In this document: positions 12,754 through 26,255 of the stretch, piece by piece
Layout of the letters: each line of letters begins with the position of its first letter
Position numbering within the stretch: the first letter of the stretch is position 1
From: Diploscapter coronatus
Taxonomy: Eukaryota; Nematoda; Chromadorea; Rhabditida; Rhabditidae
Length of the DNA: 64,000 nucleotides
NCBI GenBank assembly: GCA_964036155.1
Contig: OZ038422.1
Coordinates: 55,327,201-55,391,200 of the forward strand
Direction of reading: 5' to 3'
Position numbers and translations under genes: made by a program
The notes under the pieces: generated by a model
What the model was told of the DNA's origin: nothing
The model's database searches: none
What the model saw: only the letters and a program-made list of their open reading frames with translations

Positions 12754-15700
12754 ATGTTCCGAGGCAGAAACAGTCGTCAAATGAGCCATACGATGAGTAA
12801 CAGTTCAGTCGAAGGACAGACTGGGCAGACCAATGCAGGTGCAGTTGTACAGGCACAGGGACGAACACAGAAAATTGCTTCCAGCACTGTTTATGTCGTC
12901 TACAATGATATTGAAGGTAGTTTTTTCGAACTATTTTAAAGACTTTGAGAACAAAGCCGATTTTATCAAATGGCCGTGTAGATTAGCGCTCAGGATGAAT
13001 CAAAGACTATTTTGATGAGCGCTTTTGATAATTGATTAGGAGAGCCCGTCTTTCTGATCTTCTGATCCGGTTAAAATCGGCAATGCCTCAATGTCAGAAC
13101 TCATCAGTAGAGGAATGACTTAGAACCAAGTGATTTTCAAGAAAAATACGAACAAAATACGCTGTCTTTCTAGCAAAATTTGAAAATTCAGAAATGCGAA
13201 TTGAGAGGAAGATCCTTTGGCGGGACGTGTTGTCCGAGCTGCAGAACTATGCATTCCATACGGGATTCGACCTGCAATGGGTCGATCCCATCAAGGATAA
13301 ACTCACCATCGATTTGGCTGATTCCGTCATCAATAAATGGGCAAGCGAACCAAACAGTCTGCTTATCGTGAGTTTTTTAAAGTATTATTTTCAAGATTAG
13401 TTTCTTCTTCACTTTTCACGATGATTTATGAGGTGCATCGAACACTTTTGTATTTTCTTTGATAAATGAGTGACTGGAAGATTGTCTTACTTTCAGCTAT
13501 GTTTACAACATTCGATTTTTTCTTCCTATACCCAGCTCTATTTTTACTTGAACTTCCATAATTTGCCAAGAACAATTAAAGCTCAGTTTATCTTCTTTAT
13601 TGCAGATAATCGTCGGCGACAAGTATGGTACCGCTTCTGCCCCGTCGAGCTTGCGGAAGGAGGAACACGATGCAATTCGAAGGGCTGCTTTCGAGCATAA
13701 TGCAGGTTGGAAGTACACCTTTACGTGTAAACCTATATACCAATCTCGCTCTCGATTCATGCGCATTTATGCAGAAGAAGTTCTTTGTGTAAAAATAGTT
13801 TCGACGAATTTACATGAAGTTAGAGCACAAATCTAGAGAAAATCGTCTTTTCCCTGACTAGACTGAAAAGCTGTAAAAGTTAGTGAAGTGTTGCTGCACT
13901 CTGCCCTCACTCCCATCCCTGCACATTCTTCCTTCTCTCCTTTCTTCCTCCCCTTTCCCTGCCCATTTACGTACTTTCAGTTTTCTTTCGTATCTATTTT
14001 ATATCTGCCTGCTTTCGCCACATGCAATGTGAGCAGATTGCAATTAGCAATCTTTTTCTCCTTCCTTCTTACCTTCATTTCACTCGAATTTCAGCTCTTT
14101 TTCGTCAACTTCTTCTAATGTGTGTAGTATTGCAGACGTGAAGCTATTCGACCAACTCTATGTGTTGGATCGCTCCTTCAAGGACGAGATCTACAGGCTA
14201 AACCCAAAGAAGACTGATACCAAGACATTGGGAAAGTTAGCCAAAGTGATACACAAAGCTGCTGAATCAGTAGGCTAATTTACGAATTTTATTCTCATAA
14301 AAACTCGCTTCCACTATCGCTGTCATGAAAGGAGTCAAAATGAAATGATTGACATCTTAGAGAGTACAGAAAATTAATTACCATCGCCTTTTGAAATGTT
14401 GAATAATGCCTAAATTTGATAGACGACCAAATGGGTTAGGATAAGATTGTTTATGGTATGAAATAATTGTCCTGAAATATTCATTTAAAGACGAATTTTA
14501 TAGGCAATCTCTATTCGATACCCATTTCACCGATATCCGATTTTGAAAAGATTACTTTTCAATTTTCAAAGTTGATGGTCATATAGTTTAATGAACTTTC
14601 CAAGAAGCTGAAATTATTTCCATCCTTTTCCATGATTTGTGTGACCACGATGAAAAATGACAGAATATGTTATCGAGGTATTGACAGTGATTCTAAAAAT
14701 GAAATCATGAATGTGCTGATCCGTCTGAACTCGTTTTCGATTATGTTGATCTTTGACAGATAACATCTTCATTCAACTAGCTATTCCCCTTCAATTATCA
14801 ATTTGTCACCATTAATCAGCCGTTCATCCAACCAATCAGTGATTCAGTTGTGTTGTGTTCAGGCGTTCGAGGAGGGCTCGATCAATCAAGTACACGAGCA
14901 AAGACAGAAGAGGATCTTCTTCTCACCACTCCACTCGGCAGTCAGTCAGGCACTGCAGCTGCAACCAGGCAGAGTCATTTTCGTTCTCAGGAAACTCGAA
15001 GGCGAAGGTAAGCTGCTTGAGTAATGGACGATCAAACAATTAATGAAGTTCTGCAAAGACGAACACGATAGAGCAACATTACACTGCAATATAAATTGAG
15101 AAAAAGAACAATCCAACAGTCTAGTCTCATTTTCACTCTCATTCGTGTTCATGAACATCAATTGCTTAAATTGCTTTTTTTTTTCGAAACGTAGATTCTC
15201 GAACCGTTTAGGGATTCTTCAACGAAAAATGATTCTATCTTCTATCTGTTCCTAATAATCTCTTTCTTCTCTCATGTCTGTCCAATTTGTTTCATCTGCA
15301 TTATTTGTTCTTTTTCGGCCTTTCTGTTCATATTCAAGCTCTGCACAACGACACAATCGGTTGATGAGATTTAGTCCATCGGCCTCCCCCCTTTGCCTCT
15401 GCCCTTTCTGCTTCAGTTCTGCATCTGCATCTGCATCTGGTCTGCCTTTCTTCGCCTTTTCACTTCCCATGCCCATTCCATATGCAACTTCTCTATCGTC
15501 GCATTCCTGCATTCAGCCAGCAGTAGCAGAGCAGTCCGTCCTCCCCCGTCCTCTGCTCCGTCCCTCCATCCCGAAGACTAGGGCAATCTCCCTTGATTCA
15601 CTTTATTTGTCTCTCTACCTACCTCCCTCTCTCTTCCCCTCTCTCTTCTTCAGTTCTGTTTCATTTCGTCACTCAATTGCATTGTCTCTTTTTGCTGCTC

Positions 15701-18700
15701 TGCCTTTCACACTCCCCTTTCCCTTCTCTTTCCATTCTCAGATTCGAATTGTCAAATTCAGCCCTGCCCTGCAATTTCTGTTGCATTCAATGTATCATTC
15801 ATTCATTCATCCATCCATTCAGGTCTATCGTCGAGTGAAGGCAGCAGTTTCGTGGAGAAGGCGGACAGTTCATCTGCGAGGAAGATCGAGGATCTCAAGG
15901 TAGAAAATTAGAAGTTGCTTTGCAGCAGCAGCAGCTTGATAAGAAAATAAGTGACTAAAATATACGTAACATTCGCAGACTGAAAAATCTCATTTCCTTT
16001 GGACTAGACACAGAATGCAATCTTCAAAAAGAATTTTACCCCAATTTTGACCTTTTTATTCTTATCGCTCTAGTGGGATTTTTGAATACGATGGATGTCA
16101 ACAGGTTGACAGAAATGAAAGTGGAGAGTTGGATAGGCACAAGCGGAATAGGTCTGGTATCAAAATGATCAGCACGTCAAAGTGCAAATTTTGGTACCGA
16201 TTTATATTATTCCTATTAGTTTGGCAATTTCTGATATTTGGTGCTTTACAAATCCGTTTTGGAAAATATGGAAGAATTCTCTTTCGGATAATCTTGTTCA
16301 TCCGTCCCACAGGAATCAAATGAACATTTGTAATTTTCAATGCATTTGGTAAATTGGCTAGAGCGGCAATCAAAAGATCTTTTTTTTATTGAGATATAAA
16401 ATATATATATATATATATATATTTTTTTTTTAAAATAATCAGATTCCTGTTCAAATATTCAAGATTAGCATCAGGTTAAGCTAAATTTTGTTGATGTTTG
16501 TGGGGAATGGATGCAAATTTATACCTATTTTCATCGCGCGCTGACGACAATTTTTCTTCTGTAAAACGTGCAATTATCTCTGTATGCTATAATTGATCGG
16601 ATCTTCAATTGTTTCATTGAGCTTACACAAATGATAAGCTTCGTTTGCAGAATAACATTTCAACTTGCACTTCAACGACAGTCCTGCCTCACGTGATCAA
16701 CCTCGAGCAGCTCGACCCGACCACGTTCTTTGCCTCGAAAATGTCCGACAAGTACAGGGACGAGATGGCCAGGCAACTGAGCGACCGGGTCAAGACCAAG
16801 CTCTCTGCAATCCACCAGTCATCCGACATGCGGCCCGTTGCTCCCGTCCCACTTCGACAAATCGCTGTTGATGAAAACAACACTCATATCGGTAAGCCGA
16901 AGGTTTATCTTATCGCGATATAATTATTATCGACCGGCTTCATATAAAATGGAGACTTTAAAAATTTGAAAAAAAAACGCTAATAAAACGATAGATGAAA
17001 GGACCAGTTTATTTGTATTTCGATCTGATGTTTATCAAAAATGCTCAATTGCGTCTATTTCACACGCTCTTAGCAATTTTCTACCTCCAAAAAAGTTATT
17101 TTCAAATTGCTTGATTTATTCATTTGCCATTTAGATTTCATCACAATGGTTTTGAAAAGTTTCACATATTTTATTCCCTTCCTTAATTATGCTCACATAA
17201 ATAACCATGACCAATACGCAGGCATATTGATTTTTCCTGACAAAATGTTGAATGCCAAATTGTATCTTTCAGCACACGCATTGAGCATATTGGATGTGCC
17301 CACGGCCCCTCGGCCTGCATTCGATCAAAAGCTCGCAGAGTTGACTTCTTCACCTGGTGGATATTATTTGATACAAGGTTGAAGAATTCATCATTTCCAA
17401 ATTAAGGCCTCATTTTACAGGACCAGATTTATCGGGGAAAACTCGAATGCTCTGCAAGCTATATGAAATGGTTCCTACAGATCATTATAAATTAATTAGG
17501 TAGCTTTGGAGTTTCGTAGGAAAGTCTTATAATTTATCTCTAGGTTTATCAATTTATCATACGCTTCAACATTTGCTCACGAAGTTTGGCGACTTCTATT
17601 GATGTCTATTTGCGAGATGGCCAATTTGGATCCAACTGCAGTCATTAATGTAGGAAATTTTCACAAATTCTAAACTCTTTGAGTGTTTCTTTTATTCAAG
17701 CCATTTTATATTCTTTCTGTTTGGTATGATTACTTGTGAAACCCGTGGAATTTTAAAAAATAATCAGAAAATTTATGCATCACAATAAACGAACTGAAAT
17801 GGAAATAACCCATATTTTGAAAGACTTCTTGTTTTAGACGATGAAGCTAAGTCGCTTGTTGACCGTTCTGGAAGATATCGTGTCCCAGCTGAATCGACCA
17901 ATTTTCATCTTTCTTGATGATATTCACCTCCTCAAGCACGGTCATTTTCTCAGTACTCTGGATAAACGAAACAAAACGGTATGCATTCTACACTATTTGC
18001 TGCATTCATTCAAACTTATCCTATCTCTATTCTCATTTTATAGAACTCCATATTCTTTCATGCAATTCCAGGCCCCCCAACATCTGCACATAATCGCGTC
18101 AGTCTCTAGTGTGGCCACAGTTCCCTCGATCTTCCTGGTGACTTTCACGAACAACATCGACCTGCCCGACGAGGACGAAATCATCGAGATTCTGAAGCGA
18201 AAACTCTCGCGAACGGACAGGAAAGTCAGTGGCGAGCAGCTCTCCGCAATCAAGAATCATGTTGGTTTCGAACGTTATTCATTTTGTTATCCTATGAATT
18301 TTCATTTCAGTTGACAACCACTTCAAAAAACATTGCTCTTGCAGAGGCTCTACTCGACGAAATACTGTTGGGAGGTGGCGTCGAAAAGTTTCAAGGGGGC
18401 ATTGAAGGTTGGTCAACTATGTTTTCATCAAGACAAATGAATTTTCGAAAATTTCAAGTCAGGCTTGTCATGAATTCGATTTTTCTGGGACGAGGACGGA
18501 TAAATTCGTGACATGCCTGTTTGAACTTCAACTTCCTATCTCTGAACGACTTTGGATAATTTTCGTTCATATATTTTCGCTATGATCATCTTGTCTTCCA
18601 TCAGCGAATGTGATAATTATATTTCTGCAAAGAAATACTAGCATTAAATAACGTTTCAGGACTTCTAACAGTTTATACTGAAACATTCTAATGAAGTCTC

Positions 18701-21700
18701 AATTTCAGCCCGATTGGAACGAATCGAGAAAGAGCACGGTGCAGTAGCCGTGCAGGCCGTGTGCAAATACCTATGTGTTTCCAGTCATGGCCTGTCCAAA
18801 CTGGAGTTGTTCGACGTGCTCAGCAGCAATCGACCTCTTCTACTTTCCCTCAGCTGCTCACTCACTTTCCCTCCACTTCTTCTCGATTCGATACTCAATT
18901 CATTAGGTCATTTATCTTTTTTTCCGTCAAAATAACTATTCTCAAAGTTTCAGGTTCAATGTTATGTAAAGTTGTACTTGACGAACGAGAAATCATAGGA
19001 GTCTCCCACAATTCACTACTCAACATTCTCAGGCATCGGTAATTTCTTTATTCCTTTACTTTGAAAATTACTTCTTTGAAACTTAGATATGTAACAAGCA
19101 CTACAGAATTAAAATCACTACATATTGATATAGCGGATATTTTTGGTGAATACTACCAAGAACCAGAAAATATTTCTCCTAGAAACTCTCTGTCATATCA
19201 GGCGAGTAATCAAAATATTTTTCTTTACATCTGACCGATTTTTTTTAGAATTTTCCTCAAAATTTGAAGAGAGAATGTGGAACAATGAATATTAGAAAGT
19301 TACGGATTTTATGGTTCCATTTACTGCACACAGGTAAATTTACTTTAAGAAACGTAATGTATTCGCGTATTTGCAGGAAATATGGACAGTCTAAAAGAAT
19401 TAGCGCTCTGCCAATTCGAATACATCGATGCGACTGTGCGCACATGCGGAATGCTTCATCTTCTGTCTTTGTACGAGGAATGTGCCATGCAGGTTCTGCA
19501 TCATGATATTCAAGGTTGGCATTTTGTTACCAATAATTTGATCAGCTACTCTCCTGATGTAATCCTCTCACAATCTTAACGATAACTACCCTAATTAATT
19601 GGCAGGAAATCGATGAAAACCGGAAAAAAATCTACGAAAATTGCGCAATTATAGCTAAAGGTATTTCGGGGATCTTTGGCGCAAGGCACTTTGGGTGATT
19701 TTCGCTTGACGCAATTTTACCTTTTCCATTCTCCATCCGTTATTAACGGTGAAATTTAGTAATCTTAACGAGCTTCATTTTAAAACCTGAAATTCGGAAA
19801 AAAAAATTTGGCGAATGTTCACAAAAAGTTGGATATTTACCTTGAAATATGTTTTCCGAAAGATAAGAATCCCATTTTAGTTCTGTGCGAGCAAGTGCTG
19901 CTTCCTGCAATCCCGACAGTCGTTCGAGACAACGAGCAACTCGCTGCAGAAGTCATTGGCAGATTGCGATTCACCAGAGGTTCATTTTAGTGCTGTCGAA
20001 AGAAACTAAATCCTTTTGTTTCAGCCGAAAACAGTCATTTCCTGAACACGATGGTGGAGCAAGCCATGTCCTGGGTGGATCTCTACAATCGACAGCCTCT
20101 GCTCGTGCCTCTCTCATGCTGGATTTCCCCGCCCGCAATGAAAACTTGCCGAAGTTTCCAATTGAAGGTTTATATATCCTAGAAAAATCTAAGAATGAAA
20201 ATCCTTCTAGGATTGGAAAGCAGCGCAGACAATCCTGGCCCCGACCCACAACCATCAGCACGTGCTCATCTCTGGCAACCAGTCCTCGCCTGGCATCATC
20301 TTCATGTATCACATTCCATCGCAGTTCCTAATCACCACTTTCAAAGGTAGTGTTCTTTCCGTTTTCATTGTGTGAATAGCCCTAGTTTTGATCGCCATTC
20401 GCCAAATTTAGATGGAAAACTGAGCACCTATAATTCAGAATATGAAGATCACCAGTTTATTTTCAGGTCATACTGCCGCAGTAACATCTCTCTGTTCGAG
20501 CAATAATGGCCTATTCTTCATTTCCACTTCTGCAGATAAAACTGTCAAGATGTGGAGTTTTCTAAATGCAAGTTGATGTTTCTGTCGGAACAATTAAAAA
20601 CTAAAAGAAGTACAAAGCCAAGATTAATACGATTGATTTTCCCAGAAAATTGAAAACTTTCGAGCCTCATTGAGTCGAAATCATACATAACCTCCTCTTT
20701 TTATTGTGCAATTGCCCCATGATAATGATTCGATTTGTAGGGAGAATGCCTGAAGACTTTGAAACCTCACAACCAGAAAATAACCTGCTCGATTCTGAGT
20801 TCTGATGACGAATTCATGGTCACTGGCTCTGCAGATTCGAGCGCTAAGGTCATCAACATTGAGACAGGGGAAGTGATTCGCTCCTTCCCAGAGCACACGG
20901 GCAGCGTCGTCAATCTGCAACTCACTTCCAATAATCAGTTCCTCATTACTGGTATGATAATTATATTGTATTGAAAGAAAAAATAATCATTTTTCTAGGT
21001 TCTGGCGATTTTGTGGTACAAATGTTTGACATTCAGTCAGGTCGCTGCATCTGCCGAATGGGTGGTTTAATGGCACCAGTTAGTTGCTTAGCAATAACTC
21101 CGTAAGTGCTATTCTATCTTAAGTATATAATTGCAGTGATAGATTTTTCATTCTGTTCAAAGCATTGCATTGTTTTAATGAAATTGAATAATTATGCGTG
21201 AAGATAAGATGTTGCTAGATATTCTATTTTATTATTTTCTAAAATCTACTATATTATATAGATATATTTCGTTTCCAGAAACGATGCATTTGTTATCGTT
21301 GCGTGCGAAGACGAGACTCTCCGAGTGTTCAGCACCGTTTCTGGACAGGAATTGTTGGAACTAATGGGGCATGAAGGAAAGGTGGGATCTAATTTTAGAT
21401 TTGACGAAATGATTATTCTTTCCCAGGTGAACGCCCTTGCGGCAGCCCAGGACGACTGTCAGCTCTTTGCTGCAACCAAGTCGAAGATCTTCTGCTATGA
21501 CCTCCACAATGGTCAGATGGTTGACATCCTCGATTGCCAACAGCCATTCCCTGTCTGCAGTCTCAAGGTACTGTAATCATTTTCATTGTCTAACACAACA
21601 TTGGGAAATTAAAGAAAAATAATTTGAAATGATCAAAACACACAAATTTCGACTAAATCACTCAATAAATATTCATCCGATTCATATTTTCTTCTTATGA

Positions 21701-24700
21701 TCAACGAAATTCATTCAGATCTCCTCCGACAACTACTTCTTGATTTCTGGTTGCGGTCCCCGTGTCCATGTGTGGAATGTGCAGAAGCGGATTCTGGACG
21801 GCCACGACGCGTCTCTCGACAAGGAAGGATTCGTCACTGCAATCGCCATGTCTCCTGATGAAAAGGTCGGATCATTTTCTGGTTGATTGAAAAATGGAAA
21901 AGTTTTATATAAAGTTATGATAGACCAGAGTTAGAGAGTATCTAGTCTTGAAATTACTAATTTTTTGAAGAAATCATTTCAGTATCATACCATAACCCTA
22001 TACCAACATACAGAGTGCACAAAAGTCTGAACCGCTAAAGATAACTTTGAAAAATTCCATACAACGCTAGTAAAAGCAATATTAAAAGAAGCTTTTATTC
22101 TAGTTATTATTATACTAGAGTGTTCCAAAAACTGTTTTATTTCATTTACATTAGTCACGATTCGATGATTTTTCCAGTCTTAACTTTAAATGTAATAGCC
22201 GCCTAGGGTTTTGGCTTACCCTGTACCTCATTTTTTCCACTTTTAAACTTTCCAAGAAACTTCATTTCCAATTTAAAATCATGAAACTTTGCAGTACTCC
22301 GCATGTGGTACGTTTAATGGAGTGGTTGCTTTCTGGGACATGGAGATATGTCAATGCACCACAACGGTATGTGTTGACTCAAATTTATCATCGCAAAAAA
22401 TATATTGTTCAGGTGATTCATGCAAAGGGAATCCCTGTTTCCTGTCTGCGCTTTACATTGGACAACAGCATTCTGCTGAGCGGCCACTCAATGGGTGGCA
22501 TCCTCATTCTCGACACTGCGACTGCCACTGTCATTCGGCATGCCAATGTAAGATTTAGTCTTCCGAATTAATCGTTCGATTTGATAATATGGTGGTATAC
22601 AAAAATTTAGAAGAATATTGAATACTTGAAATTATCAGTATCATCGATTTCTGAATTTTTCGGGAATTCGAAAATTTCACAATTTGACGAAATAGCTTTT
22701 TGAATAAGGAGAGGATAGTAAAACACTTTTCCTTTCGCATACTATTTCACAAGTTACGAAGGTGTGAATTTTGCGATTTATTGAATTTTTCATCTATTAA
22801 CCCGGATGAAATTTTCAAAATCACTTCTTCTCGATATCGTCTTCAGGCGTTAAAATATCAAAGATAACGGTTTTAGCAAAAATATAATTGAATATTTTCA
22901 AACATTTCAGTTGCATTCGGCAGAGATCGTTTCAATCTGCAGTTTGCTAGGAGGGAAAGTAGCGAGTTGCGACAAGGACGGCAAATTCGTCATGTGGAAT
23001 GTGCAGGAGGAGGAAGATGCACCGGTAAGAGTATCTGTTCTACATAATGAGTAGTTTTGTAAGCTTTACCAGAGCTATTTAGAATTTTCATTGAAAAACT
23101 GAATTGGAGATGAGTCCAAGAACCGTGAAATTTCAACTCTATGATCTCATAACTAATACAATGGCATTATAGTTCAAAATAGATATAATTATCTTTCAGG
23201 AAATAGTGGCTCAAGGCATCCAACCTCCAGTAATGATGCCTGCAGGAGGTCGAATTATCATAGGTCATTGCCCGAAAAATAGCAAAGAGTAATCTTGAAG
23301 TTTATAGCTTCATCTGAAATGAGATTTTAGAATGAAAATCTGGACGATAGAAAACGATAATCCTGTGCAGAAGAATCGACTCTATCACAACGAAGAAATC
23401 ACCTGTTTTGCTATGTCTTCGAGGTAATTTGAATAGCAATTAGGGATGATATACCGATTACAACATTAGTGTTAAATTTGATCTCTTGTGTTTTTTACCC
23501 CTAAGTTACTCTTACCCTCTTGTATTTTTACCCCCTTTTCTCTTTCCCTTGCTATTTTCCAGAAAAGGAGATAAAAAGTACAAGAGACTTCAAATTTCAT
23601 AGCAATCCTGAAGATTTTTTAGATATGTTAGATTTTATTCTGATTTCTATTGTTATTATTAACTCGATCCGAGATCTAATGATAATGGTAACAAATATGA
23701 AAATTTGTGATTTAAGAGGAGGCAGCCTGGTAGCGACAGCCTCTATTGATCAGTCACTCAAAATATGGCAGATAGAATCTGGGTTCCTGACTCAAGTCTT
23801 GGTTGGGCATGAAGATGCAGTGACGAGTTGTGCTCTGGCTGAGGACGAAAGACTCGTCGTGTCTGGGGGAAAGGACAGGAAGGCAAGGAATAATAATTTT
23901 AAATGAAACAATTTTAACGTTTCCATGTGTTTTCATCGGTTTAATTCGTCAAATTGAATCATTTCGTTTAGCTTTGACTTACTTTTTTCTTAAAATTGAG
24001 AATTTTTACAAACATTATGAAAATCCATGATCAATGAAAACGACTAATTCCTTATGATTTTCTAGGTAATTGTTTGGAGCGTGGCGACTGGACAAATCAT
24101 GCACTGTCTGACAGCCTCTGCCTCACTCTCTTCCATCGCTCTAACTGCAGACGCCACTGTGGTTTTCGCCTGTAAGAATTTGTCGATTGTAAAAGTTATG
24201 ATTATGATCTTCACGATTTTACAAGTCTTAGAACGAAACTAGAGCTGCCCAATTTCAGAACTACTATTCAAATTTTTGATTTTCAGCGACAGAAGAAGGT
24301 TGGTTGGAGGCCTGGTCGACTGACAGAGGAACCCTCCTTTCCTCATTCAATGCACATCGCCCTATTCGACATATCATTTCCTCCTTCGAAGCCAACAGGT
24401 AAACCAGTCATTTTTGCTCATCATACATCCTCGCTTTATTTAGATTGCTATGTCACTTGACAGCCTGTGCCCAGTTACCTATTCTGTGTCTTCACAATTC
24501 GCCTGCGGGCAATGTTCTTCTGCAAAGACATCCCTCGTCGGGCAGAGCCCATTCCGTTGCGAGTCTTGGAGCCGATGGTATCTTTAGAATTGTCGATAGT
24601 AAAGGAATAAAGAATCCCCAAATCCTAGGCGGTGCGCTGGGAGAATCGCCAGGGAAGCGAGACATCTCGTCCAACTCGTTGCAGCCAGGCAATGGCGCCT

Positions 24701-24915
24701 CGGCCTCGGGCGGCCTGTCCCCCTCTCTCGCTGCCTCTGGCTCCTCGTCCACTATGGCTCCGCCCCGCTCCGCCCACCATCCCAGACCCACCTTCGACAA
24801 ATTGGAGAGGAGCAAAAGCAGGACTTCGCTCATCGAAAAGGACAGAACCACTACTCTGACGCAGATGACCACGCACTCCAACACTAACAAGTCCAGCACT
24901 TGCTCCATTCTTTGA
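12754..24915 (+). CDS. NACHT and WD40 repeat protein (NWD1/NWD2/TEP1-like) with C-terminal CaaX
   Basis: Thirty-seven exons join in phase to about 1,671 residues. Residues about 50-190 ([20 protein letters not shown]...LQWVDP) match the DUF4062-like region that precedes NACHT in NWD/TEP1/NPHP3 proteins. The P-loop [10 protein letters not shown] is at about residue 381 (exon 17421-17499) and Walker [13 protein letters not shown] in exon 17838-17978. A helical region follows, then many WD40 repeats from about residue 905 (exons 20211 to 24398), with GHTAAVTSL...SADKTVKMW and [13 protein letters not shown] as clear examples. The tail is Ser/Pro-rich and ends KSSTCSIL. Such STAND ATPases act as nucleotide-driven signalling scaffolds. 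The ATG at 12754 is the first in frame after the TTTTTGCAG acceptor. Three introns (donors 19202, 20568, 23883) begin with GC. C. elegans has a NACHT-WD40 homologue, so this is probably conserved. Confidence 0.9.
15274..15822. repeat. Pyrimidine-rich intronic block with short tandem repeats
   Basis: Intron of the NACHT-WD40 gene. The plus strand is almost all C and T from about 15350 to 15770, with the 6-mer TCTGCA repeated near 15420-15440 and ATTC/ATCC repeats at about 15795-15822 running straight into the acceptor at 15822. Open frames here (up to about 200 codons) come from the skewed composition and have no splice support. Similar blocks occur at about 3850-4000, 11760-12060, 13890-14060, 44770-44940 and 56850-56950. 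Confidence 0.6.
16383..16434. repeat. (AT)n microsatellite
   Basis: About ten uninterrupted AT units between T-rich flanks in an intron of the NACHT-WD40 gene. Confidence 0.9.
22009..22225. mobile_element. MITE-like element with Tc1/mariner-type ends, intronic
   Basis: About 217 bp inside a NACHT-WD40 intron. The left end reads TACAGAGTGCACAAAAGTCT and the reverse complement of the right end reads TACAGGGTAAGCCAAAACCC, so the two are imperfect inverted repeats starting with TACAG next to TA. This matches the TACAGTG...CAAAAG termini of Tc1/mariner elements, which duplicate TA on insertion. No transposase frame is present, so this would be a non-autonomous derivative. Confidence 0.55.
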
Positions 24916-25664
24916 AAAAGGTATATCGAAAGACGACGGGTAGTATTATATCGACATATTCAGAAATATTTAAAACTTGTTCGATTTCTCGAATCACAAA
25001 TCAGAATAATGAAAAATCTAAGGATAGTTGTGCAAAAATATCATCTTGCTTCACCGATTATTAATCATTTCGATATGATAGCTTTTGAATAATAGGGAAA
25101 GTGTACACTTCATTCTTCATTCCTATTCATTCTAGTTGATAATGTTGTCCAAAATGTGACTAATTTAAACGCAATATTCGTTCAACTCGATATCTGATCC
25201 ATGCAAATCAGCATATGAAATCTACTTATACCTAAACTTTCAATGATATAATTTCTCTAAACTTTCATAATTTATTCCAGATGACTTTACTAAAGCTGTT
25301 ATTTACAAAGTCCGATGCGTTTATCTACCTTTCATTAAATTTTCAAGTCTAATCTAATTGTTATATTTTGGCTTTCTTCTTCAAACTCTACTTTGTGGGA
25401 TGTGTGATACTTAAATTTATAAACGGGTTATTCTTCCAAGAATAATGAAAAATCAGTAAATAAATTATGCTCCATAGTCTGAATATACTTATAGATTTAC
25501 TACATAAGCTTAAATCAGTAAGTCGTAAAGAAGACAAAAAATGTAATGAAATAAAAAAATATCGTTCAACAAATTGGAACTTTACAAAATGATCGTTGAA
25601 AGAAAACATGAAAATAAAATTCATCGATAGAATTAAAATAAATGAAAAATTTGATTATATTCTA
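24916..25664. other. 3' flank of the NACHT-WD40 gene
   Basis: AT-rich intergenic sequence after the TGA at 24913-24915. A GAAATAAAAA near 25547 is a possible polyadenylation signal but is far from the stop. No gene is seen. Confidence 0.4.
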
Positions 25665-25740
25665 AGAGAGAAATTATCCATCCTGACGCCAAAATTGCAC
25701 CGACGCAGGCGCGGCTGCTGCGCCAGGATGGAGGCAATAA
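25665..25740. repeat. Hairpin element copy 1, outer end of arm 1
   Basis: CCATCCTGACGC (25678-25689) is mirrored by GCGCCAGGATGG (25720-25731) around a GC-rich loop. The same arms occur at 41770-41852 and 46096-46149. This copy marks where similarity between the two large inverted arms begins. Confidence 0.75.
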
Positions 25741-25766
25741 TTTTCCGATAACTTTGATATAGAATG

Positions 25767-25976
25767 TCAGATCAAAAAGTTTCTTAATGAAAGTTGTTTA
25801 TCCCATCGAGATAAAGTGATTGACACCCAATTTGGACGATTTCCATGCATATTTCGAAAATCTGTTCCGCACTCGTAATTTAATGCCGGATTTGTGGTGT
25901 TCCCCGCAGCGAATATAAGTAGTATACCAAGAATCAGCTCATTTGAATGACTTTCGGTTTCGTCCATCACCCACAA
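25767..25976 (-). CDS. Open frame shared by both arms, possible short protein
   Basis: An open frame of 69 codons, MWVMDETESHSNELILGILL onward, with one hydrophobic segment. Arm 2 carries the same frame on the plus strand at 45868-46059. The copies differ mostly by amino-acid-changing substitutions (for example E/R, G/R and N/K), which argues against strong purifying selection. I recognise no family; it may be non-coding. Confidence 0.2.
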   Translation of the reverse strand: MWVMDETESHSNELILGILLIFAAGNTTNPALNYECGTDFRNMHGNRPNWVSITLSRWDKQLSLRNFLI

Positions 25977-26255
25977 CTCGTTTCTTATAAAGAAGAGTCA
26001 GAGTACTGTGGTTTCGTATATTTGTGTATATAATGATGATTCATAATCCATATACCATAAATTATGGTGAAGGCGATAATTTACCATTAGCAATGACACT
26101 TCTAGTGCAGCACATCTCAACCCCTATCCATGACTTTTCATCGATCCATTTCACATTTTTATTGGTTCTTGGTTTGGTCGCTATTTATTCATTTTCAATT
26201 ATTCAGTGATCAAGAATTTTCAGTTGGATCTGCATCATACATTTTTACAGGAAAA

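Noticed and set aside
15274..15903. Plus-strand open frame of 209 codons
   Set aside because: It lies in a pyrimidine-rich intron block and merely runs on through a real exon in another frame.
24492..24908. Minus-strand frame of 138 codons opposite the last NACHT-WD40 exon
   Set aside because: Antisense shadow of a GC-rich coding exon.
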